64,000 bases of DNA from Blepharisma stoltei (GCA_914767885.1 CAJZBQ010000012.1:186001-250000), one strand, 5' to 3'; counted from the first letter of the stretch, positions 28,863 through 39,647 are shown. Numbers and translations are program-made. Notes: a model not told the origin generated them from the letters alone.

Positions 28863-31800
28863 ATGAAAGATGGTAAATCAAATTGGCTTCAAGAAGAAAT
28901 TGAAGGCATTTATTTATGCCTGATTCGCTTCAGCAAGTTTTTCATGTATTATTTTCTGCTTTCTATCATTTGGAATGTATTTCTGCAGCAATGGCATTAA
29001 GATTAATTATAGATTAATGCTCTTCCTCTTTTTACGTCTCACCCAGACGAGTCTTCGAAGATTCGTTTAGTTGCTAGAGAAACTCACTGAATGTCAGCAT
29101 TTCCACCAGAGATAACTCTACCCGGCTTTCGACCTGGTTTTTAATGCTGTTTCGGAGCCTTGAAGTATGCACCTTAGGGCTTGACGGCTGCTGCTTAAGT
29201 GACTAATGTTTTGGCTAGGATAAATTCCCTAGCTATTATCGGTGCCAACTGTGCCTTCCTTGCCAGCACTAGAGCTAAAAGGCGTTTATTCTAAATGCCT
29301 ATAGGAGGCACAAAGTCTTCATTTCTAGAAGAGGGGGGCAAATCCCAACCGGAACGCAAATACCCAGTACCATAAATTCCATTTCCTGCTCGGTTTCGCT
29401 TCAGGCTTAGCAAGGTTCACAGATCAGGCAGAGGACTGGCCAGTGTCTCCTCCATTTTATTTATGTTTTGCAGCAATGGCAATTTTGAAAGTATATTTTT
29501 GCTCCAATATTTGTATTTACAGGGCTTATCACTGTATTTATCCGTTATGCCTCAAATAAAGATATCAAATACAAAGCAATTGTATCAATAATATATGCTG
29601 AATATTTCAACTTATCATTAAATTGTATTTCACTTTATATAAAGGAGCAAAAATCTACTTTGGAAATTATCGCCTTACTTATGGTAACTTTTTTCCAATT
29701 TACTATGATAAGAAACAAATGAATTTTTAACCTCATGGTTTTAAAATTCTTGTATCTATGGGAATATCATGGAATTTTCTTTCGAAATGAGCAAAGATCT
29801 TTGCCTCTAAATTCCACCTGTCTCTTCATTGGAATTTTAAACTATGGGCATTCTCATCTGATGAATATAGCATACGAGCGCTATGCTTATCGCAAAGAGT
29901 TAGAGTCTTCAAGAAATAGACTTGATACAATAACTCAGTCGATTTCTGACGGAATTCTTGTTATTTCTTATCACAAAGTTTAATGAATTTCTCTCTCACA
30001 TTCTGTGCGTTGTAAGTCTTCTTTACTTGAGGTTCAGCTACGATAACAGCTCTGAAAAACGGTAGGTGAACCAGCCTAACCGTCGAATCGTTAAAGTTAT
30101 CAAGCCCTTTCAGACTTCGCTAGTTAGTACCAGCCTCATCATTGACCACTTCTCTTCAAGCCGATACTTTCAAGAAGCTTGACTTCTCTCATTGAGTTCG
30201 GTTTATGGGTCCTGCCTGGTGGATCAGGACTAGGGACCATCCCTAACTGCCATTTTAAATATTGTGTGTCACAAAGTAATTGAATTTTATAATTCCTACA
30301 CGATTAATTTACTCGGGACGAGCTCCGAAAATCTTTTCGAGACTTTATCAAAAATACATTATTGTGAAAATAAAAAAGTATCAAATTTTACCACTACAGA
30401 ATTTCTAACAGATGATATTGACTATCTTTTAGAAAATTATGTAAACGAAGAAATCACGCTTGGAATCACACTTATTGGAAATAATAACCTGGTATGAAAA
30501 GCGTGCAAAATTCAATGAGAAGGAAAATCTGCACTCTTTTTGACAATTAAAAATTCTAATCAAATTATTGAATTGGAAAAAAAGCTTTCAAATGGCCAAA
30601 TGAAAAATCTGCTATTAAGATCTGTTTCTCATGAATTAAAAACTCCACTTAACTCAATAACATACTTCACCAATGACTTACTCTCTAATTTTCAGAAAGA
30701 AGCAAATGAGTTAGCTAAGTTATAGTAAATTTATCAGGATTATAAAGTCCATCTCTGTGCTAGTTTGCTAGTTGACTTCAGGCTAGAGGTGGCACTAAGT
30801 GTCCGTGTCACACAAGGCCCTTTTGTCGATAACACCAAAAAAGGTTAATAATAAGTCTGACGAGCCTTCTTGGTCTAGCTCTACGGCGCAGGCTCCCTTA
30901 ATCTCTGGCTGTGTTCAGAGTACGGGGAAGCGCCCTGTATTAGCAAGCACATATTTCTTCATAGAAGTGTGAGCCGACTCTGCACCTTCGGTCTCGTCCA
31001 GAATAAAAAGCCTTTCATGGTGTCCTGACTAAGCAAAAACTCATCTTGGACTTCCAAAGAATAGGATCCAGTTTCCTCGGGTTGGGATCAGCTCTCCAGT
31101 CACCCTGTGCCTATTCAGTGCTTCCATCTTTCAAAAGTGAATCAAATGAAGAATTTAAAAAGTTAAAAATTATTTCTGTTTCTAGCAAGCTTATGCTTTC
31201 ATTAACAAATGATTTGCTCGATTATTCAAAAATCTTGGCTGGATCATTTTCTATCCAAAAAAGCTTTTTTAATCTGCGGGAAAGTATAAAAAGCATATGC
31301 GAATTATTTCATTACCAAGCAGAAAAGAAAAAATTACAGTTTATTATTAGACTGGCCCCTGAATTGCCTGAGTTTATTTATACTGACCCATTGCGATTCA
31401 ATCAAATAATTTTAAATTTGCTAACTCCTCTCCTTAACCAAGACCATAGGAAAAACCCTCTGTGAGTGAACAAAAAAATTTTTTCTTATAAGTAGCAATT
31501 ATTATAACGAAATTTTAAGCTAATTCTGTTGAATTTTAAACTTCTTCTTCTATTCTAAAACATAAATTTTACGGATTAAATTATAGGATTTTTGAGTGAA
31601 TACCAGTAAACTGGTCTAATGTTCACAACTAGTCGACTATACCCAGTCAGAACAGGCAACTGCCCTCAACCAGGAGACCAATTTACAGGCTTTCAAAAGG
31701 CCTAACAGCCTATAATAATTATTAATTTACAATTTTTAAAAAAAAAAGATTATTATCTAATAAATGTTTTGCTCGCTCAAGGAGAGGAGTAAGCAATGCG

Positions 31801-33312
31801 ATAAAATATACATTGAAGGGGAAAATTGAAATCTGCTGCATTTCAACAGTTGAGAATAAATTAAAGTGCTTTGTAGAAGACTCAGGAATTGGTATAGAGA
31901 AAAATGCAGCAACTAACTTGTTTAATTGTACTAGCTGCACAAGTATTCCAGTCCTCACACCTACCGGCTGCGGGCTTGGATTGTATATATCGAATCTTTT
32001 AGTGAAAGAATTAGGAGGCAAGTCAATTGAAGTAAGCTCAATTCCTGGAAAAGGCTCAGTATTTTATTTTAGTATTGATTATTTTGAAAATAGTTTTCCT
32101 AATGAATTTTGCGATACAATTGAAGATTATGACAATGAGGAAGCCTCAACTTTTGTGATGTCTGGCCAAGACTATATAGATTCTTCAGAAAAAGAAGTCC
32201 TCATTGTAGATGACAATTAAAATTTAATTAATTATTTTAAGCGTCTCGTGCCAATAAAGCTAATGGGCTTGGCTTTGAAATAGTGCCATCACGAGCCATC
32301 CTGAACTTAAAATGGCGCACAATGTGGCAGGGATTCCAAAAAATTGAACTACAGATCAGATTTATATCTCACTTGGCACATATCTCATCACCCTCCCTTG
32401 GCTCAGTTCCTGCAAGTGTTCCGCCTAAAGGCTAACTTTCTCTAGTGGGCTGACCGTCCCCAAACAAAAATTTGTTCGCTTCGGAAGTGGTTAATTTTTT
32501 TTATAAAAAATCGATATTTAAATTTTATTATAAAGCAATTTGATCTTTTTTGAGCACTAGCAAAATTATTTTACTGGCTGCAAAATACCAGACTTATTGA
32601 AGTCAGTAAACGAGTTTACTGGTGCACAAAAATGAGCTATAATTTTTTCGAAGTTATCACTGGTATATTATAATATTTTTTCATAAAAAATTTTTTTGCT
32701 CAATTATGGATTGTTGGTCAAACAATAGAGATTTTCCAATGATTTTTTCGCCACAGGTGGAAAATCGAGCATCTTGAAGCCATTGGAGCTGTTGATCCAG
32801 CCTAAAGACATAAATTAGACCGCTTTTGCTTGGTATCTCGATGTAAAACAAAAACCCATAATTAAAATTCCATGATGGAAAGAAAATTAGCAAAGCATAT
32901 TTCTCTCAAACCGAATACTATTTTATTTATTCTGATAATATATGACATGGAATTAAATTTAGAAATTTTAGCATCAATATTATCAAGAAACTGTATCACT
33001 TATGATGAAGCTTTAAATGGAAAATGTGCAGTCGAAAAAGTTATTTCTCAAGACATGAAAGATAAGCCTTATAAAGTAATCTTAATGGACTGTGAAATGC
33101 CTGAAATGAATGGCTGAGAAGCAGCAAAGACAATTGATCAACTTTTTTGTCAAGGAAAACTAAGAACTGCTCCACGCATAATAGGATATTCTGCATATAC
33201 TTCAGATGAGGATATCAGACTATGCTTCCAATCAGGAATGGTAAATTTTTTACCAAAACCATCAACACCTGATAGCATAATCAAGGCGATTAAAACCCAT
33301 CTACAAAGCTAA
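28863..33312 (+). CDS. HK8: hybrid histidine kinase with five inserts (708 aa after removal)
   Basis: ATG 28863 opens MKDGKSNWLQEEIEGIYLCL. Inserts are removed by collapsing duplications at 28984/29469 (485 bp), 29971/30269 (298 bp), 30699/31139 (440 bp) and 32210/32942 (732 bp), and by TA excision 31422/31790 (368 bp). The joins read FLQQWQFWKYIF, ISYHKVIEFYNS, SNFQKESNEEFKKLK, LNLLSNAIKYT and LIVDDMELNLEIL. HisKA is SVSHELKTPLN, G1 DSGIGI and G2 GCGLGLYIS. The receiver Asp is in LMDCEMPEMNGW, and the stop is TAA 33310-33312. All five removals keep a single frame and give 709 codons, near HK2. It is the most interrupted gene here; most of its inserts are retroposons whose duplications lack a usable TA, so whether it is functional is uncertain. 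Confidence 0.82.
28984..29481 (-). mobile_element. SINE-like insert 1 in HK8
   Basis: TGCAGCAATGGCA at 28984-28996 and 29469-29481. The 5' end is at the right (reverse-complemented CATAAATAAAATGG). The left end TTAAGATTAATTATAGATTAA reads as the tail. The duplication has no TA. TA 28998 to TA 29462 (464 bp) also keeps frame but leaves seven extra codons. Confidence 0.8.
29971..30277 (-). mobile_element. SINE-like insert 2 in HK8
   Basis: TCACAAAGT at 29971-29979 and 30269-30277. The right end reverse-complemented is CACAATATTTAAAATGGCAG, the family 5' end. Collapsing 298 bp restores SYHKVIEFYNS in frame. Confidence 0.72.
30699..31150. mobile_element. GC-rich insert 3 in HK8
   Basis: GAAGCAAATGAG (30699-30710) and GAATCAAATGAA (31139-31150) look like a worn duplication. 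The 440-bp difference restores QKESNEEFKKLKII in frame. Its internal sequence is retroposon-like in base composition; the ends are less clear than in the other copies. Confidence 0.65.
31422..31791. mobile_element. MITE/IES in HK8 N box, diverged
   Basis: Edges are CTAACTCCTCTCCTTAACC and CTCAAGGAGAGGAGTA. An inner CCCTCTGTGAGTGAAC copy marks it as a family-A derivative. Bases about 31590-31720 are a foreign GC-richer segment with CCAGTAAACTGG and similar palindromes. TA 31422 to 31790 removes 368 bp and restores NLLSNAIKYT. Confidence 0.78.
32210..32947 (-). mobile_element. SINE-1 copy in HK8 hosting a decayed MITE
   Basis: ATGACA is present at 32210-32215 and 32942-32947. The ends match SINE-1 in reverse: the 3' part resembles 10310-10520 (GTTCCGCCTAA...), and the 5' hairpin part at 32871-32935 resembles 10644-10712. 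In the middle, about 32455-32762, lies a decayed family-A MITE (TTTGTTCGCTTCGGAAG at left). Collapsing 732 bp restores LIVDDMELNLEI. Confidence 0.72.
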
Positions 33313-33357
33313 ATCTGATTTTGCTTTAAAAAATATTTTAATTAATATTATTCTACA

Positions 33358-35993
33358 TTAGAATGCTACATTCATAGCAGTTTTATCAAAATAAACGTTG
33401 TTTCTATGATATACATTGACTTTTCCTTTTTTCTTTAAATCATCCAGTCTATGTAAATCGACTTCACTGGTTCTTCTCCGGGTGTTTCTTTTAATTCCTA
33501 ATCTTAATGGCTTTGGCTGAATTTTAATCGACATCATTTCAGGGCCTAACGGTGATTTTCTGACATGGTGAATTTCCTCAAAGTCCTCTTTTCGTCGTTT
33601 TGTTACCTTTTCCACTGACATTATTTCATCTTTCTTTAAAGACTGTGAGGCTTGCTGCTCTATATTTATATTTGAAATTGATTTCAAATGATGGGATTCT
33701 TTTGTGAAAAGAGATGATAAGGAATGCTTTATCTGCTTGTGGGCTGAAGAACCACTGGTTTCTGTGGAAAGAAATGACATGTTTTCTGTTTTGCTTCGTT
33801 GTTTGTGCATATTTTCATTATAATCGAAACCAAAAAACTCATCCTTTGCAACCATTTTTTGGCTTCCGAGAGATACAGGCTTAGAAAGCTGGTTTTCATT
33901 TGCATTCATATAGGATAAATCAAAATTAGAGCCATGAATGCTTGGCTTAAAAGGAGGCTGGATTTTTTTGTCATAAAGTTTAAACCAATCAATTCCTGAG
34001 CACCAGGGATGATTTTTTATTTCTTCACTTCCCCTTACAGATCCAAGCCTGTCTTCAGGAATTTTGACTAGTAATCGCTGCAGTAAATCTCTGCCTGCTT
34101 TGCTGATGTAGCCTGGAATCAATGCAGGCTCATTTAGGATTTTCCAATACATTTTTGCACGATTTTCTTCATAAAAAGGTGGTAGGCCAGTGAGCATTTC
34201 ATATAATAGTGATCCTAAGCTATATAGGAGTTTTCCCTATATGGCCCGATAAGGGCCGTGGGTTCTCCGAGGAATCCCTCTGCTGGTTTAACCAACCAGT
34301 GAATTCTTCAAACCAAAGCACTGAGTTGGTTTGACCAACAGAGGAATTCCACGGAGAACACACGGCCCTTATCGGGCAATATAGGGAAAACTCCTATAAA
34401 AATCTACACTTCGATTGTGTCCAAAGCCTGTCAACATTTCTGGGCTCATGTACTCTGGTGACCCACAAAAGCTATAGCTTCGTTCACTTTTTCCTAAATT
34501 TTCTTTAGAAAGCCCAAAGTCAGTTAGCCTTACATGGCCATCAATATCCAGCAAGACATTTTCAGGTTTCAAGTCTCTATAGGCTATATCTCGAGTGTGC
34601 AAATACTCAATCCCCAGCAAAATTTCTGCAAAGTAAAATCTTGCTTGATCCTCAGTAAACCTTCCTGCATTATGCAAATGGTAAAACAATTCCCCACCAG
34701 GACAGAAATCCATTACTAAATGCAGCTCTGAGGCAGTTTGGTATGCCCAATGCATTTTAATTATAAAAGGGTGATTTACAGGGGTGCAGGTCAAATGACT
34801 TTGCCTTTTTGATAGTGTCCATTTCACCGAAAAATTTTTGGCCGAAAATTGATGATAGTGAGACATTTGACCGAAAAAAATCGTTAATTTTTGGCCAAAT
34901 GTCCACACTATCAAAAATTTTCGACCAATGGATTTCGATGTAATGTACACTGTCAAAAATCCACGGTCATTTGACATGGAGCCGATTTACAGTGCTCATA
35001 ATATTTCGCTCAGCGAAAATTTGGTTGACTTTATCTTCGCTTCTAACGAAATCTTTATTCATAATTTTGATTGCATATAGTAAACCGTTATCCTTTTTTC
35101 TTGCTTCAACTACGTGTGAGAACCCGCCTTTGCCAATGATTTTTATTACTTCGAAATGAGAAGCGCTGATTTCCCCATTAAGGGCTTCCCCAAAGTTTGC
35201 TATTAATTCTTCATAGTGTTTAATTGGCTGCATATATACATAAAAATGGCGATGACAGACCACCCGACCTCTCTACCCTATTTCCTCAACAGCAGCAGCA
35301 GACAACGGCCCAGTGTTGGGAATTTAGATGCAAGGGGCCGGTAATCTTTTATGCATATTCGGGCTGGGTTTTCCTCGGGCCCAGGGAGCTAATTCCTGGG
35401 CTTAGAGCTTTTCCTTTAGAACAGCCATTGGAAAGGGCAAGGTCGGCCAATGTTTGAAAGCAATATGACCCTCAGTCCTTGAAGACGGTATTTGCCTAAC
35501 GAGAAACTGGGAGTTTCGATCCAGATGGTTGGCCCTTATACTTCAGGAGCCATGAAACTCAAGACTGGTGCGCGAATCTCTTGTTTGCGGCAACAGGGAG
35601 GGTGTCCGTCAAGCCTCCCGCGAGAGGGATGAATGTGTAGGGGTGGAAATCCCGGCCCAGCAAGGCGAACAGCATAATCTAATCTAATCTAATTGGCTGC
35701 AGAGATCGTTCGAATGAATTTAGTCAATGGTCGAGGATTTCGATGTTGTTTTTGGTTCTTAGTGTGACTATGTGTTGGTCGCCTTTGTATTTTCTTATCA
35801 CTTCTGACAGCAATCAGCCACATGTAAGAGAATCATCTGGGACGGAAATATGGAAAACTTCATTTGAGATGAAAATTTTGAGAATTTTGGGGAATAGGAG
35901 GGATTTTGACTTTTCAACAGTTTCATAAGAGTAATTGTTAGCATTTGACTTCAGTTGGGAGTGAATTATTGATTTAGGCTGCGTTTGACCCAT
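33358..35993 (-). CDS. AGC-family serine/threonine kinase, 593 aa after removal of three inserts
   Basis: ATG 35993-35991 opens MGQTQPKS, an N-myristoylation type start. About 130 residues of N-terminal region precede the kinase domain. Removing a 469-bp retroposon joins NSFERSLQPIKHYEEL; a 211-bp IES joins MSTVNHPFIIKMHW; a 174-bp hairpin IES joins SVDFYSLGSLLYEMLTG. Visible kinase motifs are the glycine loop GKGGFSHV, AIKIMNK Lys, YRDLKPEN, DFGLS, FCGSPEYMSPE and GLPPFYEEN. The C-terminal extension has FFGFDY, the hydrophobic motif of AGC kinases, then a basic Ser-rich tail. It ends at TAA 33360-33358. Removed lengths total 854, leaving 594 codons. The family phosphorylates Ser/Thr in basic contexts. 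The subfamily is not certain. Myristoylation would place it at membranes. Confidence 0.92.
34223..34398. mobile_element. 174-bp hairpin IES in the kinase gene
   Basis: Nearly one complete hairpin: TATAGGAGTTTTCCCTATAT at one end pairs with ATATAGGGAAAACTCCTATA at the other, and the inner GATAAGGGCCGTG and TCCGAGGAATCCCTCTG arms continue the pairing. TA 34223 to 34397 restores the SVDFYSLG motif on the - strand. Confidence 0.87.
34777..34989. mobile_element. 211-bp IES in the kinase gene
   Basis: GATTTACAG is repeated at both edges. TA 34777 to 34988 removes 211 bp and restores STVNHPFI. It contains several imperfect inverted copies of TGATAGTGTCCATTT and GGCCGAAAATT-like segments. No MITE core is present. 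Confidence 0.82.
35221..35701 (+). mobile_element. SINE-like insert in the kinase gene, duplication starts with TA
   Basis: TAATTGGCTGCA at 35221-35232 and 35690-35701. The 5' end is ATAAAAATGGCGATGACAG and the tail AATCTAATCTAATC. TA-to-TA removal (469 bp) equals collapse of the duplication, so excision would be exact. Confidence 0.85.
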
Positions 35994-36391
35994 TCTTTGA
36001 AAATGGATTAATTAATATAAGCAATTATGTCTTAACTATGTCACGCCATTGTGAAAAATAGTCAGATTTCCTACCATATCAAAGTTTAAAAATTTAATTA
36101 AATTTACAATAATTAATGAATAAAATAAAATTTCTAATTAAAAGGAAACTAAGCCATGAAATTTAATTTCTGTTTAATTCAAATTTCGAATAAATTCCGT
36201 GGATGATTAAATAAAAAAAATATTGCTTCTAATATTTTTCATATTTTCAAATCTCAAAATAACTACAAAAGTTTGATTTTTCCCTAAAATCGCAAATCGC
36301 ATAAATTGAAAGAAGTTTATATTAAAATTAATTCCACTATTTATAAAAGATTTAGATTATAATTTTTTATAAATCTAAATGAACAATCATA
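35994..36391. other. Intergenic, kinase promoter side
   Basis: AT-rich, with no gene or recognised repeat. It separates two - strand genes. Confidence 0.4.
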
Positions 36392-37384
36392 TTAAATTTT
36401 TCTAATAAATAAAGCTTTGCTTTTTGTTTTCTTCATCAATGATGTTTTTCGGCCTGAAGATGCATTGCTGGGTAATGATGGCACCCGGTTCAAATTTAGA
36501 GGTGCAATTTTTAGATTTTCTGGTTTTTTATGTACACCCACGCTTTTTTGCTTTCCGTATACCGATTTTACTCTGTCAAAAATAGTCCTTCGCTCTGTTG
36601 AAGAACCGCTTATATGAATTTGTGATAAATTTCTAATTGATCCACTTGAGTTTCTCAGAATTAGTTTTTGTTTCTTAGGCTTAAGGAAGTTAGCATTGAA
36701 TAGGTTTCCATCATGAATATATCTAACCCTATCACTCTTAATTTCAGTCGGTACAGCTGTAATGAACTCTAACCCAATCAAATTTGGGATTTTATTTGTT
36801 TTGCTTTTTTGGTTTTCTTTTTGATTTGGCGATTCCATAAATAAAATGAGAGAAATTAGCTCCGCTAATTTTCTCTCCCTCATGGAATTTTATTTATGGG
36901 GTTGGGTTTTCTTCTGAAAACTTCTGTATAGCAGCAGTTTAACTCTGGAGGATAAACCCGAGGCACTGCTCCAAGTACTACAAGAAGCTCGAAGTTTTAC
37001 CTCTCAGAACACTCGAGGAGGTTCACCCTTAGGAGGAATACGCGCTGGAGCTGAGTTAAAGGAGCGAGGCAACGCAGCCCTTCGAAGCTGGAATGCTGTA
37101 TTTGCTCGTACCCTGGCGCAACGAAGTGGATTGATCCAGAGGTCCATGGGCCCAAAACGTGTATAAATATGGTGGCAGCTCTGGAAACAGCTGCTCTGTA
37201 GTGGGCGCTAAACGATATAAATCTAATGTTAATGTGTTTGATTTGGCGATTCTAAAGTATTTTGTAATGCAAGAAGTCGAGCACATAGATCGTGATACTC
37301 AAAATGGACGCCATAGCTATCTTTCACAGTTGGCTGTCTTTGGCTACTTGCTATTAACTGTTTATGTAGACGATCAGCAAGCAT
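36392..37384 (-). CDS. Basic hypothetical protein (191 aa) split by a SINE-1
   Basis: ATG 37384-37382 opens MLADRLHKQLIASSQRQP. The frame runs to ALQNTLESPNQKE, where a SINE-1 copy is inserted. Collapsing the 16-bp duplication (417 bp) continues into a Lys/Ser-rich region (SKTNKIPNLIGLEF, SSTERRTIFDRVK) and ends with SKALFIRKI at 36392. After removal the gene is 192 codons. It has no membrane segment and no recognised domain. It is rich in basic residues and may bind nucleic acid or cytoskeleton, but nothing shows this. The duplication contains no TA, so exact removal would need a rule other than TA cutting. Confidence 0.68.
36820..37252 (+). mobile_element. SINE-1 with perfect 16-bp duplication in the 191-aa gene
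   Basis: TTTGATTTGGCGATTC at 36820-36835 and 37237-37252. The 5' hairpin (ATAAATAAAATGAGAGAAAT / AATTTTATTTAT) and body follow the 24219-24656 copy. The 3' end differs (ATAAATCTAATGTTAATGTG). The insert plus duplication is 417 bp. Confidence 0.85.
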
Positions 37385-37763
37385 ATTTTTTATGTCTTAA
37401 AATAGCCTAAGCATTATCATTAATGGTGATAAATTGTAAGTTGATATTATTTTATGGTAACATAAGTTACCAATATATGAGCATATTCATTTTTATCATA
37501 TCAATGATCTAGAAGATATTATATCTCTAGTCAAACGGAAAAAAAAACTTACCATATCTATTTTATTAAAAGATAAATTTTAGCTGCATTAATATTTAAT
37601 TAACATATTTTGCAAGAAATAATATGAACTTAAATATATTTTTTATTTATTTATCAAGGCTAAAATTTATTTTGTTGCATATCTAAGCTTTATATTTTAG
37701 GCAGAATATTGAAACATGGAAATAGTTTTTATCAAATAAAAATTTAGGTCTATATCAGTTAAA

Positions 37764-38345
37764 ATGTCCGAAGTTCAAGAAATTGTTAAGCACATGCAAA
37801 GTTTGAGGGAAGAATACCTTGGCTGAAGAAATAACCTTGATCTTGATGGTCCGAAAAAATACAAAATCGTAATATTAACTTAGGACAAAAGAAGAACAAA
37901 ACCAAAACCTAAAACTCTAGAAGAATTAAAAAATCAAGCAAAATACAAAAAACGATGAAAAGGGGCAGGTGCACAGAATTCTGAATTTGCATCAGTTGCT
38001 TCCCTAAAGCCTTGTGTCCTATCAACCTGGGAAACTGCCAAAGCAATGGCACCCGAAAGAAGCTTCAAAGCTCCTCCAGGCTCAAAGCCAATTCTAGTTC
38101 CTCAAGTTGGCAGAGAATTTGGACAGCCTTCTATGGATCAAGTCTCAAAGCGCTATAAAACAGTTTTGCTTACCAATATTGAAAAATTCAATGATTATGT
38201 ACAAAGACCCTCGCAGTACCAAAAACCTCCCCCAGAGCTGACTATCCTGCATCCTCGAGGCTTCACCCCAGCTGGAACTCTGATGAAAGAATTTGGATTT
38301 CCTACAACTCATTTGCTGCCTAAAAGCATGACTATGAAAAAATAA
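37764..38345 (+). CDS. Conserved-looking protein of unknown function, one 15-nt intron (188 aa)
   Basis: ATG 37764 opens MSEVQEIVKHMQSLREEYLG, with TGA-encoded Trp next (GWRNNLDLDGP). A 15-nt intron GTAATATTAACTTAG (37869-37883) must be removed to join KKYKI to DKRRTKPKPKTLEEL. The remaining exon runs to TAA 38345. The product is basic and Pro-rich, with ILHPRGFTPAGTLMKEFGFP near the C-terminus. It has no signal peptide or membrane segment. I do not recognise the family. It is convergent with the actin-related gene; the stops are only 18 bp apart. Confidence 0.85.
37869..37883 (+). other. 15-nt intron
   Basis: GTAATATTAACTTAG interrupts the 188-aa gene. It begins GTA and ends TAG with in-frame stops if retained. 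The 15-nt size is typical of heterotrich ciliates. Confidence 0.85.
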
Positions 38346-38363
38346 TCTAAATTTATTAAGTTA

Positions 38364-39647
38364 TTATGGGCACTTTCTTTCAATTAAAATAGCTCCATGC
38401 TCGTCATACTCTTGTTTCGACATCCACATCTGTTGGAAGCTCCCCAAAGAGGCTAAAATTGACCCTCCGATCCATGAGCTGAATCTTCTTTCAATGGTGC
38501 TTTGAGGGGCAATTAATTTTACTTTCATGTTCTGGGTTGTAAGCTCTGTCAATTTTTTGTGTAATCTATCTGTAAAGCCTCCAAAAAGTGAATTCCCGCC
38601 AGTAACCACGACATTTCCATATAATTCTCTTCTGATGTCCATATCACACCTTGTAATTGAGTCATAAACCATTTGATGGACCCCTGAAAACCCAATAACT
38701 CCTTCTATACCTGAGGAAAACAGCAGCTCAGGAATTCTATATCTTTCATTCCCAAGCTGAACTTGTGTGCCATCAGGCAGCTCATAGCTTGATGAAGGCA
38801 CATTTGCGAAAGAAGTCTCTGAAAATGTGTTGTCACTGACCTTAAAAGTTGTTTCTTTTATATCTCTGACGATTTCCCTTATGCTGAAATCTTGATATGA
38901 TGGGTCCACATTTGGGCGTGGGATATCTTCAAGCGTGAACTCAGGGTTTCCTTGCACTTCGCCACCTTCCACAAAGCACTTGACTGTTTTATTAAAAGTG
39001 TAATGTGGCCTTATGTTTACCCCCAGACTTACTAAATGGTTAAGCAAAACATCTGTGATGGTTTCCCCTCCAATATTGAATTTCACAATAGATTTTTGAA
39101 GTACATACCCATCGTGCACTGGGACTGCCCAGGTTGTATAAGCGCCTGAATCTAGGACTAAACTTGTAGATCTCCCTGATGCAAATGACGAAAGTACTGC
39201 ACTTTTTACTATGTAAAATGCAGGGATCTGGAACTTCTCAAACATCATTTCTGTTAAAGCGACACGGGATTCTCGGTCATGGATGCTTGGCTCTGATAGC
39301 AAAAATGGATGCTCTCTTGGATTGAGTTTTAGCTCGTTCTCTATGGCTTCTCTGCAGATTTCTTCGAGTTTTTCTGATTTGTCTCCGCCTTCGGCGAAGA
39401 CTTGTTCTAATTTCATAAAGTCGCGGTATTTCATGATTTTTTCGCCCGCGAAAGGTGCGATACCTTCAACATCCATTTGGTTTGGGTCAGGATTTTCAAT
39501 CATTCCAATGTACTAATTAGGGTTTACTGAAGGAATGACAACTTTTGGTGTGTCTTCGCCTGCATAGCCTGCTCGTGTAAGATGGCAGCCAATATCAAGC
39601 ACTATTCCAGATACCTCGTCTGCATAATAATTACCTCCTCCATACAT
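38364..39647 (-). CDS. Actin-related protein, ARP4/BAF53 type (422 aa)
   Basis: ATG 39647-39645 opens [20 protein letters not shown], matching the ARP4/ACTL6 start (MYGG...DEV..) and phosphate-1 loop. A 15-nt intron (39513-39527) joins VVIPS to [17 protein letters not shown]. The actin-fold features are [18 protein letters not shown] (phosphate-2 region), [27 protein letters not shown] (adenosine loop) and the C-terminal [29 protein letters not shown], ending at 38364. The length matches ARP4 (about 430 aa). ARP4 proteins are nuclear subunits of INO80/SWR1/NuA4-type chromatin complexes and bind ATP without polymerising. The subfamily call rests on the N-terminus and insert pattern; a generic ARP is the alternative. 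Confidence 0.9.
39513..39527 (-). other. 15-nt intron in the actin-related gene
   Basis: On the - strand it reads GTAAACCCTAATTAG. Retention would put TAG in frame directly before YIGMIEN. Confidence 0.88.

Noticed and set aside
1-33312. Horizontal transfer of the kinase cluster from bacteria
   Set aside because: Base composition, TGA as Trp and insert load match the rest of the window; hybrid histidine kinases are known in ciliates. Nothing in the sequence points to recent transfer.
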